The notes under the pieces are model-generated. The model saw only the letters and a program-made list of their open reading frames with translations. It searched no databases and had not been told where the DNA came from. Of a DNA stretch of 64,000 nt, positions 53,655-63,276 are shown one piece after another. Position 1 is the first letter of the stretch. Each line of letters opens with the position of its first letter. The stretch is taken from NCBI RefSeq assembly GCF_014174475.1, contig NZ_JACJUD010000007.1:62001-126000 (forward strand). The letters are read 5' to 3'. Both the position numbers and the translations under genes were made by a program. This DNA is from Aquipseudomonas ullengensis. GTDB taxonomy: Bacteria > Pseudomonadota > Gammaproteobacteria > Pseudomonadales > Pseudomonadaceae.

Positions 53655-54650
53655 ATGTTTACCCAAGCAATTGAAAAAATTCTCGCTGATGCCTGTACCC
53701 CAGCCGTGGTCCGTGCGGTGGAGCAGGGCCAATCGCCGGCTGCGTTGTGGCAGGCGTTGGAAGACAGCGGTTTTCTCGAACTGTTGAGCACCGAGGAAGA
53801 CGGTGGTGCCGGCCTGGCGCTGGCCGATGTCTACCCGATTCTGCTCGCTTTTGGTCGCTACGCGCTGCCCGTGCCCGCGGCGCAGAGCATTGCTGCCCGC
53901 GCGCTGCTGCAAGGCTCGGGCGTGCGAGCACCCGCCGGCATGTTGACCCTGGCGGGCAGCGCTCGCCGTGAAGCCGATGGTTCGCTGTGTGCGGCCCAGG
54001 TGAGCTTCGGGCTGCTGGCGCAGTTCGCCTTGGTCAATCTTGACGGTGACCTGCTGTTGCTCGACTGTGCCCAGGCCCAGCGTGAGCCGGCCGGCGGTCA
54101 TGGCACCTTGTTCGCCACCCTGCGCTGGCCGGCCGCTGCGGTTCCGGCAGCAATTGCCAGCAATGGTGAAGCCCTGCGCAGCTTCAGTGCGGCGATTCAG
54201 GCGGCGGCCATGGCGGGTGCCATGGAGTGGTTGTTCGGCAAGACCCTCGAGTACTGCAACGACCGTGTGCAGTTCGGAAAAGCCATCGGCAAATTCCAGA
54301 CCGTGCAGCACCAGCTCAGTGTCATGGCCGAGCAGGTGGCTGCGGCGGGTGTCGCCGCCGCGCTGGCGTTCTGTGGTTCGCAGCCAGTGCCGGCATTGCT
54401 GCCGGCAGCGATTGGCAAAGCCCGCACGGCGATGGCAGTGCCGCTGGTGGCGGCCACCGCCCATGCCCTGCACGGGGCTATCGGTGTGACCGAAGAACTC
54501 GACCTGCAGTTGTACACCCGTCGCCTGCATGAGTGGCGCCTGGCCGAAGGCTCCGAACATTACTGGAACCGCATTGTCGGTGAAGCCCTGCTTGCCAGCG
54601 CGCCCTTGGGCGCCAGCGAGTTCGTGCGCACCGTCACCCAATCTGCGTGA
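53655..54650 (+). CDS. acyl-CoA dehydrogenase, short form (probable beta subunit)
   Basis: A 331-residue acyl-CoA dehydrogenase-like protein, shorter than the usual 380. The C-terminal FAD-contact helix is well kept (DRVQFGKAIGKFQTVQHQLSVMAEQ), while the N-terminal and middle domains are reduced and the MxEPxxGSD flavin motif is absent. This suits a non-catalytic or half-site partner of the preceding 385-residue protein. It starts 25 bp after it. The ATG at 53655 is used instead of an earlier one that overlaps the upstream gene. Confidence 0.83.
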   Translation: MFTQAIEKILADACTPAVVRAVEQGQSPAALWQALEDSGFLELLSTEEDGGAGLALADVYPILLAFGRYALPVPAAQSIAARALLQGSGVRAPAGMLTLAGSARREADGSLCAAQVSFGLLAQFALVNLDGDLLLLDCAQAQREPAGGHGTLFATLRWPAAAVPAAIASNGEALRSFSAAIQAAAMAGAMEWLFGKTLEYCNDRVQFGKAIGKFQTVQHQLSVMAEQVAAAGVAAALAFCGSQPVPALLPAAIGKARTAMAVPLVAATAHALHGAIGVTEELDLQLYTRRLHEWRLAEGSEHYWNRIVGEALLASAPLGASEFVRTVTQSA

Positions 54651-54661
54651 GGACAGCAACC

Positions 54662-55450
54662 ATGAGTTCATTTCTGAAATACGAGCAGGATGGCCATATC
54701 GTCACCCTGACCATGAACGACCCGGAGCGGCGCAATCCGTTGACGGGCAACAACGCGGTGCCGGAGTTCCTCGAGGCGATCGATCGCATACACCGTGACT
54801 CCAGCGTCCGTGCGGTGATCATCACCGGCGCCGGCAGCGCGTTTTGCTCCGGTGGCAATGTGCGTGACATGGACCGCTATGCGCAAATGTCGGGCATGCA
54901 GCTGCGCCAGGAGTACCGCCTGGGCATCCAGCAGTTGCCGTTGGCGTTGTTCAACCTGGAAGTCCCGGTGATTGCCGCCGTCAATGGTGCCGCCATCGGC
55001 GCCGGCCTCGACCTCGCCTGCATGTGCGACATCCGCGTGGCATCCGAACAGGCCAAGTTCGCCGAGAGCTTCGTCAAGCTCGGGATCATTCCCGGCGACG
55101 GCGGTGCCTGGCTGTTGCCGCGCATCATCGGCCTGTCGCGTGCCAGTGAACTAACCCTGACCGGGCAGATGATCGACGCCCGCCAGGCCGCCGAGTGGAA
55201 CCTGGTGTCACGCGTTGTTGCGCATGAGCAATTGCTCGCCACGGCTCAGGAAATGGCTACGGCGATTGCCGCCAACCCACCGCATGCGGTGCGTTTGGCC
55301 AAGCGGCTTATGCGCGAAGCCATGCACACCCGACTGGACACATTGTTGGAGATGTCGGCGGCCTACCAGGTGCTCTCGCACCAGACCGCAGATCACCGCG
55401 AAGCTGTCTCGGCATTCATCGAAAAACGTCAGCCGACATTCAGTGGTTGA
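54662..55450 (+). CDS. enoyl-CoA hydratase
   Basis: A 262-residue crotonase-family protein. The oxyanion loop is VNGAAIGAGLDLACMCDIRVA. Both catalytic Glu positions are kept (FAESFVKLGIIPGDGG and ASELTLTGQMIDA), so real hydratase activity is expected, unlike the protein at 45601. It ends the operon that starts at 50111. The ATG at 54662 is chosen over one five codons earlier for better spacing from GAGGA. Confidence 0.88.
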   Translation: MSSFLKYEQDGHIVTLTMNDPERRNPLTGNNAVPEFLEAIDRIHRDSSVRAVIITGAGSAFCSGGNVRDMDRYAQMSGMQLRQEYRLGIQQLPLALFNLEVPVIAAVNGAAIGAGLDLACMCDIRVASEQAKFAESFVKLGIIPGDGGAWLLPRIIGLSRASELTLTGQMIDARQAAEWNLVSRVVAHEQLLATAQEMATAIAANPPHAVRLAKRLMREAMHTRLDTLLEMSAAYQVLSHQTADHREAVSAFIEKRQPTFSG

Positions 55451-55587
55451 TGGGTTTTTTGCGTGCCATCAATCCGTCAAAAGAGCGCAGTGTCACGCAC
55501 GGTAACGCGGCCTCGGGAAGTGCGGAAAACCACCGTGCAATTCCCAGTAAAAGCCTTAAAAAACAGTGCAATAAATATCGCCTCAAA

Positions 55588-55603
55588 TCACCCATTTGGG
55601 TGT
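55588..55603 (+). promoter_or_regulatory. palindromic operator candidate, site D (divergent)
   Basis: tCACC-CATTT-GGGTGt, a weaker form with a spacer one base shorter than the other sites. It lies 63 bp before the DUF1302 gene. Its membership of the family is uncertain. Confidence 0.4.
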
Positions 55604-55665
55604 TAGGGGTTCAGGGGCGCATGGCTAGCATGACCCCTCCACTTCATCCTTAATCGGAGAACCGC

Positions 55666-57567
55666 ATGACAAGAAAAACAATGCGCGGAGTCCTCCAGCC
55701 AAGTGTGCTGGCTGTAGCCGTTGCCGTCGGTGTAAGTACTCAGGCTTACGCAATTGACTTCAAGATCGGGGAGATCGAGGGGGACTTCGATTCGTCGTTG
55801 TCCGTGGGGGCCAGCTGGGCTGTGCGCTCGGCCGATCCGGCTTTCATTTCCAACTTCAACCCGATGGGTAAGCGAGGCGGTTCATCGTCTCGTACGGTTG
55901 ACGACAACCGTTTGAACTTCAAGAAAGGCGAGACCTTCTCGAAGATTTTCAAGGGCACCCATGACCTTGAGCTGCGCTATGGCGATAGCGGTGCATTCGT
56001 GCGCGGTAAGTACTGGTATGACTTCGAGTTGAAGGATGAAAACCGCCTTTTCTATGACATCGACGACAGCGGCCGTGATCGCTCCGCCCAATCTTCTGGC
56101 GCTGAGTTTCTCGATGCCTTCGTTTACCACAACTACACCATCGATGACCTGGCGGGTAACGTACGCCTGGGTAAGCAGGTAGTCAGTTGGGGTGAGAGCA
56201 CGTTCATCGGTAACTCGATTAACAGCATCAACCCGGTTGACGTCGCCGCCTTGCGCCGTCCTGGGGCTGAAGTGAAGGAGGGCCTGATCCCGGTCAATAT
56301 GTTCTACCTGTCCCAGGGGCTGAGTGAGAACGTCACCGCAGAGGTCTTTTACCAGCTTGAGTGGGACAACAGCGTCCTTGATAACTGCGGCACATTCTTC
56401 GGTAACGATGGTGTGCCCGCAGGCTGCGATGACCGCTTGGTGATCACCGGTCCTGATCTGGCCCCCGGAGTTGCCAATAACACCGGCCTGGCGGAAGTAC
56501 GCGCGGGTCTGGACAACGCCTATATCCCGCGCCTGGAGGATGACGAGGCCCGTGATAGTGGTCAGTACGGTTTGGCGTTGCGCTGGTTTGTACCGGAGCT
56601 GAATGAAACGGAGTTCGGCGCTTATGCGATGAGCTACCACAGCCGCAATCCGTACCTGAGCCTCAATGCCACGACTGTCGCGCCTTATGTCGCCAATCCG
56701 GCACTGCCGGCAGCGCTCAACGAGACCCTGGCAGGTGTCAACGGTCTCGCGCGTATTCGCGGGGCGCGTTACTTCGTCGACTACCCCGAAGATATCCACC
56801 TTTACGGCCTGAGCTTCCAGACCAACATTGGTGGCACTTCGCTAGGCGGGGAGGTCAGCTACCGACCGAACATGCCGCTGCAAATCAACACGGCCGACCT
56901 CAACTTGGCGGCATTGAACCAACAAGGGCTGCTCGCCCCGGGTGTAGTGGGCGGCATGTCGCCGGTCTTTACGACGGGCCATTCGGTGAATGCGCCAGGG
57001 TCAGAGATTTCCGGCTACGAGCGTATGCCTGTGTTCCAGGCTCAGATGACTGCCACGCAGTTCTTCGATCAGGTCATGGGCGCTAGCCGTCTGACTCTGG
57101 TCGGTGAGGTTGGCTACAACCACATCAATGGCTTGGGTGATACCGATGGCACTGATCTGCGCTTTGGTCGTAGCCCAGCGTTTGGTGCTGGCGAGTTTCC
57201 AGGGGTGAACAACGGCGTTTGCATCGGCACCAATGCCGGCCTGCCAACGGCCAGCAACCCTGCGCAGGAGTGTAGCGACAAAGGTTTCTACACCAGTTCC
57301 TCCTGGGGTTACCGAGCGCGTGCCCGTTTGGACTACAACAACGTGATTGCCGGCATCAACCTGTCGCCCAACATGGCCTGGTCGCATGACGTAGATGGAT
57401 ACGGTCCTAACTTTGAGGAAGGCAACAAGGCGATCAGTGTTGGTCTGGATGCTGATTTCCTGAATACCTATACCGCCAGCTTGAGTTACACCGACTTTTT
57501 CGGTGGCGACTTCAACACCAACATCGACCGCGATTTCGTTGCGCTCAGCTTCGGCGTGAACTTCTGA
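55666..57567 (+). CDS. DUF1302 family outer-membrane/envelope protein
   Basis: A 633-residue exported protein. The signal peptide ends at AYA. The body has the alternating aromatic pattern of an outer-membrane barrel and the DUF1302 marks IGEIEGDFDSSLSVGASW and VRLGKQVVSWGESTFIGNSINSINPVD; it ends in FGVNF, a typical barrel terminus. DUF1302 genes are usually paired with DUF1329 and linked to hydrophobic compound (for example steroid) use. The DUF1329 partner follows after 26 bp. Probably uptake or surface handling of a hydrophobic substrate. Confidence 0.88.
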   Translation: MTRKTMRGVLQPSVLAVAVAVGVSTQAYAIDFKIGEIEGDFDSSLSVGASWAVRSADPAFISNFNPMGKRGGSSSRTVDDNRLNFKKGETFSKIFKGTHDLELRYGDSGAFVRGKYWYDFELKDENRLFYDIDDSGRDRSAQSSGAEFLDAFVYHNYTIDDLAGNVRLGKQVVSWGESTFIGNSINSINPVDVAALRRPGAEVKEGLIPVNMFYLSQGLSENVTAEVFYQLEWDNSVLDNCGTFFGNDGVPAGCDDRLVITGPDLAPGVANNTGLAEVRAGLDNAYIPRLEDDEARDSGQYGLALRWFVPELNETEFGAYAMSYHSRNPYLSLNATTVAPYVANPALPAALNETLAGVNGLARIRGARYFVDYPEDIHLYGLSFQTNIGGTSLGGEVSYRPNMPLQINTADLNLAALNQQGLLAPGVVGGMSPVFTTGHSVNAPGSEISGYERMPVFQAQMTATQFFDQVMGASRLTLVGEVGYNHINGLGDTDGTDLRFGRSPAFGAGEFPGVNNGVCIGTNAGLPTASNPAQECSDKGFYTSSSWGYRARARLDYNNVIAGINLSPNMAWSHDVDGYGPNFEEGNKAISVGLDADFLNTYTASLSYTDFFGGDFNTNIDRDFVALSFGVNF

Positions 57568-57593
57568 CGCGCTGCTGACAAAGGGACAAAAGC

Positions 57594-58961
57594 ATGAAGA
57601 CAATCACTATGTTGAAAACCGGCGCCCTGGCGCTCTCTCTGCTGGCTACCGGGGTTATGGCTGCCGTTACTGAACAGGAAGCGGCGCAGCTGGGCAGCTC
57701 CCTCACTCCGCTGGGTGGGCAGAAAGAAGGCAATGCGGATGGCAGCATTCCAGCCTGGAACGGCGGTTTGGCACCGGGGGCGGCACCTGTTGCCAATGGC
57801 TTTCTCGGCAACCCCTTCGAGGGTGAGCAACCGCTGTTCACCATCACCGCAGCCAACGTCGACCAATACAAGGACAAGCTCACGCCAGGGCAGTACGCGA
57901 TGCTCAAGCGCTACCCCAGCACCTACAAGATCCCGGTCTACAAGACTCAGCGCACAGCTGCCACTCCGCAGGTGATCGCTGATGAAGTGAAGAAGACCGC
58001 GGTGACTGCTGAGCTGATCAATGACGGCAGTGGGCTGAACAACTTCTCCGATGCTCACTACTACCCCTTCCCGATCCCGAAGAGCGGTGTAGAGGTTGTG
58101 TGGAACCATATCACCCGTTATCGGGGACAGAACTTCCGTCGGGAAACCGCCCAGGCAGCCCCGCAAGCTAACGGTGTATACACCACCGTTACGTTCAAGG
58201 AGGAGGCTGCTTTCCCGCGATACATCAGTGGTGGGGATAAAGAGAGCGGTGCCAACGTACTGTTCTACTACAAGCAGCGAGTGACTGGGCCGGCGCGCCT
58301 GGCCGGAAACGTGCTGCTGGCTCACGAGACGCTTGATCAGGTCAATGAGCCGCGCATGGCGTGGGTCTACAACTCAGGCCAGCGTCGGGTGCGCCGTGCT
58401 CCGCAGGTGGCCTACGACGGTCCGGGTACTGCGGCCGACGGCCTGAGAACCGCCGATAACGCTGACCTGTTCAACGGCGCGCCAGATCGTTATGACTGGA
58501 AGCTGGTTGGCAAGAAGGAGATGTACGTTCCGTATAACAACTACATGCTCAACTCGCCGAAGCTGAAATACGACGACATCATCAAGCCGGGGCACCTTAA
58601 CCAGGATCTGACGCGTTATGAGCTGCATCGCGTGTGGCATGTCGTTGCGACCCTGAAGGCAGGTGAGCGGCATATCTACGGCAAGCGCGACATGTATTTC
58701 GACGAGGATACCTGGGAGGCTGTCGAGGTCGACCACTACGATGGGCGTGGTCAGCTGTGGCGGGTCGGTGAGGGCCACGCGCTCAATGACTACCAGCAAG
58801 GTATAGCCTCTTATGCTGCGATTGCCCTGTACGACCTGATCGCAGGGCGTTATCTGGTCAGCAACCTGGCTAACGAGTCGGAGTCGGGTACCGAGTACGG
58901 TGCGGACCTCACGATGACTGAATTTACACCGGCCTCGCTGCGTAACGCCGGTATCCGCTAA
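57594..58961 (+). CDS. DUF1329 family exported protein
   Basis: A 455-residue periplasmic protein. The signal peptide ends at VMA, then AAVTEQEAAQLGSSLTPLGGQKEGNADGSIPAWNGG, the diagnostic DUF1329 start. It resembles the LolA/LolB-like lipid-binding fold group, so carriage of a hydrophobic compound between membranes is plausible. Partner of the DUF1302 protein upstream. A strong 12-bp hairpin lies 19 bp after its stop. Confidence 0.9.
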   Translation: MKTITMLKTGALALSLLATGVMAAVTEQEAAQLGSSLTPLGGQKEGNADGSIPAWNGGLAPGAAPVANGFLGNPFEGEQPLFTITAANVDQYKDKLTPGQYAMLKRYPSTYKIPVYKTQRTAATPQVIADEVKKTAVTAELINDGSGLNNFSDAHYYPFPIPKSGVEVVWNHITRYRGQNFRRETAQAAPQANGVYTTVTFKEEAAFPRYISGGDKESGANVLFYYKQRVTGPARLAGNVLLAHETLDQVNEPRMAWVYNSGQRRVRRAPQVAYDGPGTAADGLRTADNADLFNGAPDRYDWKLVGKKEMYVPYNNYMLNSPKLKYDDIIKPGHLNQDLTRYELHRVWHVVATLKAGERHIYGKRDMYFDEDTWEAVEVDHYDGRGQLWRVGEGHALNDYQQGIASYAAIALYDLIAGRYLVSNLANESESGTEYGADLTMTEFTPASLRNAGIR

Positions 58962-58980
58962 CCCCTGATGTGACGAGCAA

Positions 58981-59008
58981 GGCCATGCCTGGGGTCCCAG
59001 GCATGGCC
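58981..59008 (+). terminator. probable terminator after the DUF1329 gene
   Basis: GGCCATGCCTGG-GGTC-CCAGGCATGGCC: perfect 12-bp arms with a 4-base loop. The tail is only moderately T-rich, so it could be a processing or stabilising hairpin instead. Confidence 0.7.
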
Positions 59009-59115
59009 TCTCGACGTCTGTTTCTTCCTCTATTTCCTGCCTCTTCCTAACGCCATCCTGGATATCCCGTGGACGCGTTCTTTCCTGATCTGCTAACCCA
59101 TTGGTAGCCGTATCC

Positions 59116-59132
59116 CCACCTGATGTGGGGGG
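59116..59132 (+). promoter_or_regulatory. palindromic operator candidate, site E
   Basis: CCACC-TGATGT-GGGGGG (arms CCCCAC/GTGGGG in the shifted register). It lies 129 bp before the start of the second LAL regulator. Its spacer and following GGCGCGC are the same as at site F (61758). Confidence 0.55.
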
Positions 59133-59260
59133 CGCGCTTGCAGAGTTTGCGGTCGACTATGAAGTGTCGTGAACAACGGCATGAAGCGTCGACGACCTTG
59201 CGTGCCCTTGCGCTTGGCCTGTTGCGACTGTTCCGAAACTACTCTCGATCGAGGTCCGTC

Positions 59261-61714
59261 ATGCTGGGTCTTGGTTCCAATCGCTCTAGGGTGCCTGTTC
59301 ATGCTGTGCAGGTTCCGGTGCTGCCTGCCATCTATCTGTCTCGGCAGCGCCTTATCGATGCGTTGGCGGGGGAGCAACGGCTATCTCTGCTTTGCGCTCC
59401 TGCTGGCTATGGTAAATCCACGCTGCTGTGTGACTGGTTGTCGCAAAGGCGCGAGTCTACGCGTGTGGTTTGGCTCAGTCTGGCGGGACGCCCATTCTCG
59501 TTAGGCGAGTTGAGCGCTGCTCTAGCCTCAGCGCTCGGGCTTGCTCCGCAGAGCACTGCCTGTGAGTTGCTGGCATTCATTGGAAAGAGCACTGAAACGA
59601 TCCAGATCATTCTGGACGACTGGCCGGATGAGACACCATCTGATCTGGATGCGTGGATAGAGCAGCTCTTGGCCCTGCCAGCCAACACGTTGCAGCTGCG
59701 AGTGAGCTGCAGGCGGCGGCCCAACTGGAACTTGCCGCGACTAGCACTCGAAGGCGAGCTGCTGGAGCTCGGGGCAGCGGAACTGGCCTTTTCCCTTGAG
59801 GAGTTTGAGGGGCTGGTAACTCTCCTGGTCCCCGATATCGACGTCGACGCTCGTGCGGAGCTCTGGCTGAAGACCTTGGGGTGGGGGGCCGGTATTCGCT
59901 TGCTACTCTCGCCTGCTGCTGTGGGTGGCAGGATCGAGGCGGGGTATTCACCGCTGTTGCGTGAGTACCTGGAGCATGAGTTGTTGTTGCGACTGAGCGT
60001 GCAGGAGCGAGAAATTCTGCATGGTGTGGCGCATCTGCCGAAGGTCTCTGTGGAACTCTGCGATCAGCTTTGGGACGAGCAAGGCGGCGGCTTTTTGTTC
60101 AAGCGTTTGCTGCAGTGCCAGGCGTTTCTATTTCCCATCGCTCCGCAGAAACTCTGGTTCCGGATGCTGCCTGCAGTGGCCCAAGCGCTGCAGGATGGCT
60201 TGAGCGGGGCTGCATTGAATCATCTGCGCCTACGTTCTTGCCGGGTGCTGAGTGCGTCGGGTCATCTCGATGAGGCGATTGAACAAGCGCTCAGTGCGGG
60301 CCAGGCGGAAGTGGCGGCCAACTATATGGAGCGCCTACAGCTCTCCTGGTTGCTGACTGATCAGCATCTGAGTCGGTTGCTGGGTTGGATGGAGCAGCTC
60401 CCGCCGCAACTGCTGGAGAGCACGCTGCGGCTGATCTCGCTGTGTGCCAGAGCCTTGTTGGTCAGTGGCAGGCTGGATGAGGCGGAAAACTGCCTGAAGC
60501 GATTTGCATATTTCCTACCGCAGCCGGAACCACAGAAAAACCATCGCCTGCTGGCCAACTGGCAAGCCTTGCTCGGTGGGCTGCAAGCTCATCGTGGGAA
60601 CGCCGAGGCGGCGCGCCTGCAGTGCCGAGAGGCGATCGACCAACTGGCTGCGCAGGACTGGCTGTCGCGGATGCTGTGTTACTCAACATTGGCTCGGGTC
60701 GCAATGGTTGCAGGTGATTTGCCAGAAGCCGGGCAGCTTTTGCATGAGGCCACCGAACTGGCTCGGCGGCAGGGTAGCCTGGATGTCGAGGTGTTGATCA
60801 ACACCGATCGGTTCCGTTTGATGATCCTGCAAGGTGATTTGAGCCTGGCCGAGGCTTTGTTGCAGGAGGATCTGCAGCGTGTCGCCAACACCGGTAGCCA
60901 GCGCAACCCGCTGCTGGGGCGCTTGCTGTTCATGCAGGGGGAGTTGCTGGTTCTGCTGGGTCGCCAGGATGAGGGCGAGCAGGTTCTGCAGGCAGGTCTG
61001 CAGCAGGTCCGGGATTGTTCTGCACCATTCATTTTGCATGGTTACCTGATGCTGGCCGAGGTCGCCGCCCGGAAAGGCCAGTTCGAGCTGGCTCGGCTGC
61101 GGATGCATGAGGGAGAGCGGCGCATGCACTGCGGCAACATCGACGAGGCGTGCTACGCCAGCGCCATCGCGTTACAGCACATGCGGGTGCTGGCGTTTCA
61201 GCATTGCTGGGTACAGGTGCTACCAATCGCCCGCACGCTGGAGGAGCGTTTACAGGGTGTGCGGCCCTGCCTGTCGCCGCTGCAGGTGCCGTCCCTGGCC
61301 CAGTGCAACCAGCTTTTGCTGGCGCAGGCGGAGTATCACACCGGCGATATCGAACTCGCCGTCCAGCGGCTCTGGCGGCTTCTTGAGCAATGCGAACTAC
61401 TGGGCTTCGTCGCATTAGCGGGCGAGGTACGCCAGGTCATGGCTCGTATTGACGGTAAGGCCGCCGCTGCGGACGTGGCGGCGGGCAGTGTACTTGTGCC
61501 AGACGGGCCCTCCGTCCAGGGCGGGCTGACACCGCGCGAGATTGCCGTGCTAAAGCTACTGGCCCAGGGCATGTCCATTCGCGAAGTGAGCAGCAGCCTG
61601 TTCATTTCAGTGAATACGGTGAAAACCCATGCCAAGAACATCAACGTCAAGCTTGGGGCTTGCCGGCGTACCCAGGCCATCAATTCGGCCAAGGCGATGG
61701 GGGTTCTGATCTGA
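59261..61714 (+). CDS. second MalT-type LuxR (LAL) transcriptional regulator
   Basis: An 817-residue LAL regulator. Walker A is APAGYGKST (residues 46-54); Walker B lies in IQIILDDWPD. The middle is a long helical repeat region and the C-terminus is a LuxR helix-turn-helix (LTPREIAVLKLLAQGMSIREVSSSLFIS). The start chosen is the ATG at 59261, preceded by GAGG; the frame is open 46 codons further. It is distantly related to the regulator at 41332. It lies between the DUF1302/1329 pair and the dehydrogenase genes. Confidence 0.88.
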   Translation: MLGLGSNRSRVPVHAVQVPVLPAIYLSRQRLIDALAGEQRLSLLCAPAGYGKSTLLCDWLSQRRESTRVVWLSLAGRPFSLGELSAALASALGLAPQSTACELLAFIGKSTETIQIILDDWPDETPSDLDAWIEQLLALPANTLQLRVSCRRRPNWNLPRLALEGELLELGAAELAFSLEEFEGLVTLLVPDIDVDARAELWLKTLGWGAGIRLLLSPAAVGGRIEAGYSPLLREYLEHELLLRLSVQEREILHGVAHLPKVSVELCDQLWDEQGGGFLFKRLLQCQAFLFPIAPQKLWFRMLPAVAQALQDGLSGAALNHLRLRSCRVLSASGHLDEAIEQALSAGQAEVAANYMERLQLSWLLTDQHLSRLLGWMEQLPPQLLESTLRLISLCARALLVSGRLDEAENCLKRFAYFLPQPEPQKNHRLLANWQALLGGLQAHRGNAEAARLQCREAIDQLAAQDWLSRMLCYSTLARVAMVAGDLPEAGQLLHEATELARRQGSLDVEVLINTDRFRLMILQGDLSLAEALLQEDLQRVANTGSQRNPLLGRLLFMQGELLVLLGRQDEGEQVLQAGLQQVRDCSAPFILHGYLMLAEVAARKGQFELARLRMHEGERRMHCGNIDEACYASAIALQHMRVLAFQHCWVQVLPIARTLEERLQGVRPCLSPLQVPSLAQCNQLLLAQAEYHTGDIELAVQRLWRLLEQCELLGFVALAGEVRQVMARIDGKAAAADVAAGSVLVPDGPSVQGGLTPREIAVLKLLAQGMSIREVSSSLFISVNTVKTHAKNINVKLGACRRTQAINSAKAMGVLI

Positions 61715-61757
61715 ACCATTGCAGTTGATTTGCAACCGAGGAGGATTTTTCGATTAC

Positions 61758-61774
61758 CCACCTGATGTGGGTGG
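61758..61774 (+). promoter_or_regulatory. palindromic operator candidate, site F
   Basis: CCACC-TGATGT-GGGTGG, following ACCCAC...GTGGGT symmetry. It lies 105 bp upstream of the aldehyde dehydrogenase at 61879. Confidence 0.6.
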
Positions 61775-61878
61775 CGCGCAGTCACCGGAGTCTGTTCGAG
61801 CATTAGATCAAGCCCATCAGCGAGCAACCGAGGTTGTTCGCCTGACGACTCGGCACAAAAATAAGAGGAGATGGTGTG

Positions 61879-63219
61879 ATGACTGTTATTGAGCGTCCGG
61901 CTGCCACGGACATTCGGGCAACTCTGGAGAAGCAGCGCGCTGCCTTCCAGGCCAGCGAGCCCTATACCGCTGAACAGCGCTGCGAACTGCTCGACCGTGC
62001 CATCGGCCTGCTGGTCGAGCATGAGCAAGACATCATCGATGCCCTGTCTGCCGATTTTGGCCATCGCAGTCCGATGTTTTCGCGTGGCAGTGAAGTGCTG
62101 TCGCCGTTGGCAACGCTCAAGCAGACCAAAGCCAAGCTGGTTGAGTGGATGCAGCCTGAGGCTCGTCATGTCGAGCAGGGTGAAGCTTGGGTGCAGTACC
62201 AGCCGCTTGGCGTGGTGGGTATCGTTACGGCTTGGAACGTGCCGGGAAACATGGTTTTCAATGGTCTGGCGGGTGCCCTGGCCGCCGGCAACCGGGTGAT
62301 GATCAAACCCTCGGAATTCAACCCACAGACCTCTGCATTGATTGCACGGCTGATCAGCTCTGTGTACGCCGAAGAGGAAGTCGCGGTGATTACCGGCGGG
62401 GCTGAAGTAGGCCAGGCGTTCTGCAGTCTGCCTTTCGATCACCTGCTGTTCACCGGTGCGACCAGCATTGGCAAGCATGTGCTGCGTGCGGCCGCCGAGA
62501 ATCTGGTACCGGTGACCCTCGAGTTGGGCGGTAAGTCTCCGGTGATCATTTCCCGTTCGGCCGATTTCCAGGCCGCGGCGAGCAAGATCGTCGTCGGCAA
62601 GATGCTTAACGCCGGCCAGTTGTGCGTCGCACCGGACTACGTATTCGTCCCCGAAGAGTCGATGGAGGCGTTCATCGCCATTGCCAAGGCGGTAGTGGCG
62701 AAGATGTTCCCAACCCTCAAGGACAACCCTGACTACACCTCGGTGATCAATGCTCGTCATTACCAGCGCCTACAGGGTTACCTGACTGAGGCGCGTGAGG
62801 CAGGTGTCGAGCTGATCGAGCTGAACCCGGCTGGCGAAGACCTTAGCCAGGCCCACAACAAGATCGTGCCGACCTTGCTGCGCAATCCGGGGTCCCAGTT
62901 GCAGGTGATGCAGGACGAAATCTTTGGCCCGTTACTGCCGCTCAAGCCGTACCGGGATATCACCGAGGTGCTGGCATTTATCAACGCGCGCCCACACCCG
63001 CTCGGCCTCTACTACTTCGGCAAAGATGCTGCGGAAGAGGCTCTGGTGCTAAGACGCACCAGTTCCGGCGGGGTAACCCTCAACGGCGTGATGAGCCACG
63101 CCGGCGTCGAGAGTCTGCCATTCGGCGGTGTCGGTGCTAGCGGCATGGGTGCCTATCACGGTATCGACGGCTTCCGCACTTTCAGTCATGCCCGAGCGGT
63201 ATTCCGCGCCGGCAACTAA
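61879..63219 (+). CDS. aldehyde dehydrogenase (coniferyl-aldehyde-dehydrogenase-like)
   Basis: A 446-residue aldehyde dehydrogenase of the short class III/coniferyl-aldehyde type. The NAD loop lies in GATSIGKHVLRAA, the general base Glu in LELGGKSPVII, and the nucleophile Cys in NAGQLCVAPDYV; the PFGGVGASGMGAYHGIDGF ending is typical of this subgroup. It should oxidise an aliphatic or aryl aldehyde to the acid. ATG at 61879 after AAGAGGAG. It is followed 57 bp later by an alcohol dehydrogenase, the preceding step. Confidence 0.9.
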   Translation: MTVIERPAATDIRATLEKQRAAFQASEPYTAEQRCELLDRAIGLLVEHEQDIIDALSADFGHRSPMFSRGSEVLSPLATLKQTKAKLVEWMQPEARHVEQGEAWVQYQPLGVVGIVTAWNVPGNMVFNGLAGALAAGNRVMIKPSEFNPQTSALIARLISSVYAEEEVAVITGGAEVGQAFCSLPFDHLLFTGATSIGKHVLRAAAENLVPVTLELGGKSPVIISRSADFQAAASKIVVGKMLNAGQLCVAPDYVFVPEESMEAFIAIAKAVVAKMFPTLKDNPDYTSVINARHYQRLQGYLTEAREAGVELIELNPAGEDLSQAHNKIVPTLLRNPGSQLQVMQDEIFGPLLPLKPYRDITEVLAFINARPHPLGLYYFGKDAAEEALVLRRTSSGGVTLNGVMSHAGVESLPFGGVGASGMGAYHGIDGFRTFSHARAVFRAGN

Positions 63220-63276
63220 GCGATCTGCTGGCTTGGTCCAGGCCGAGTCATTCTGCCCCCTGTTCAGAGGTACACC

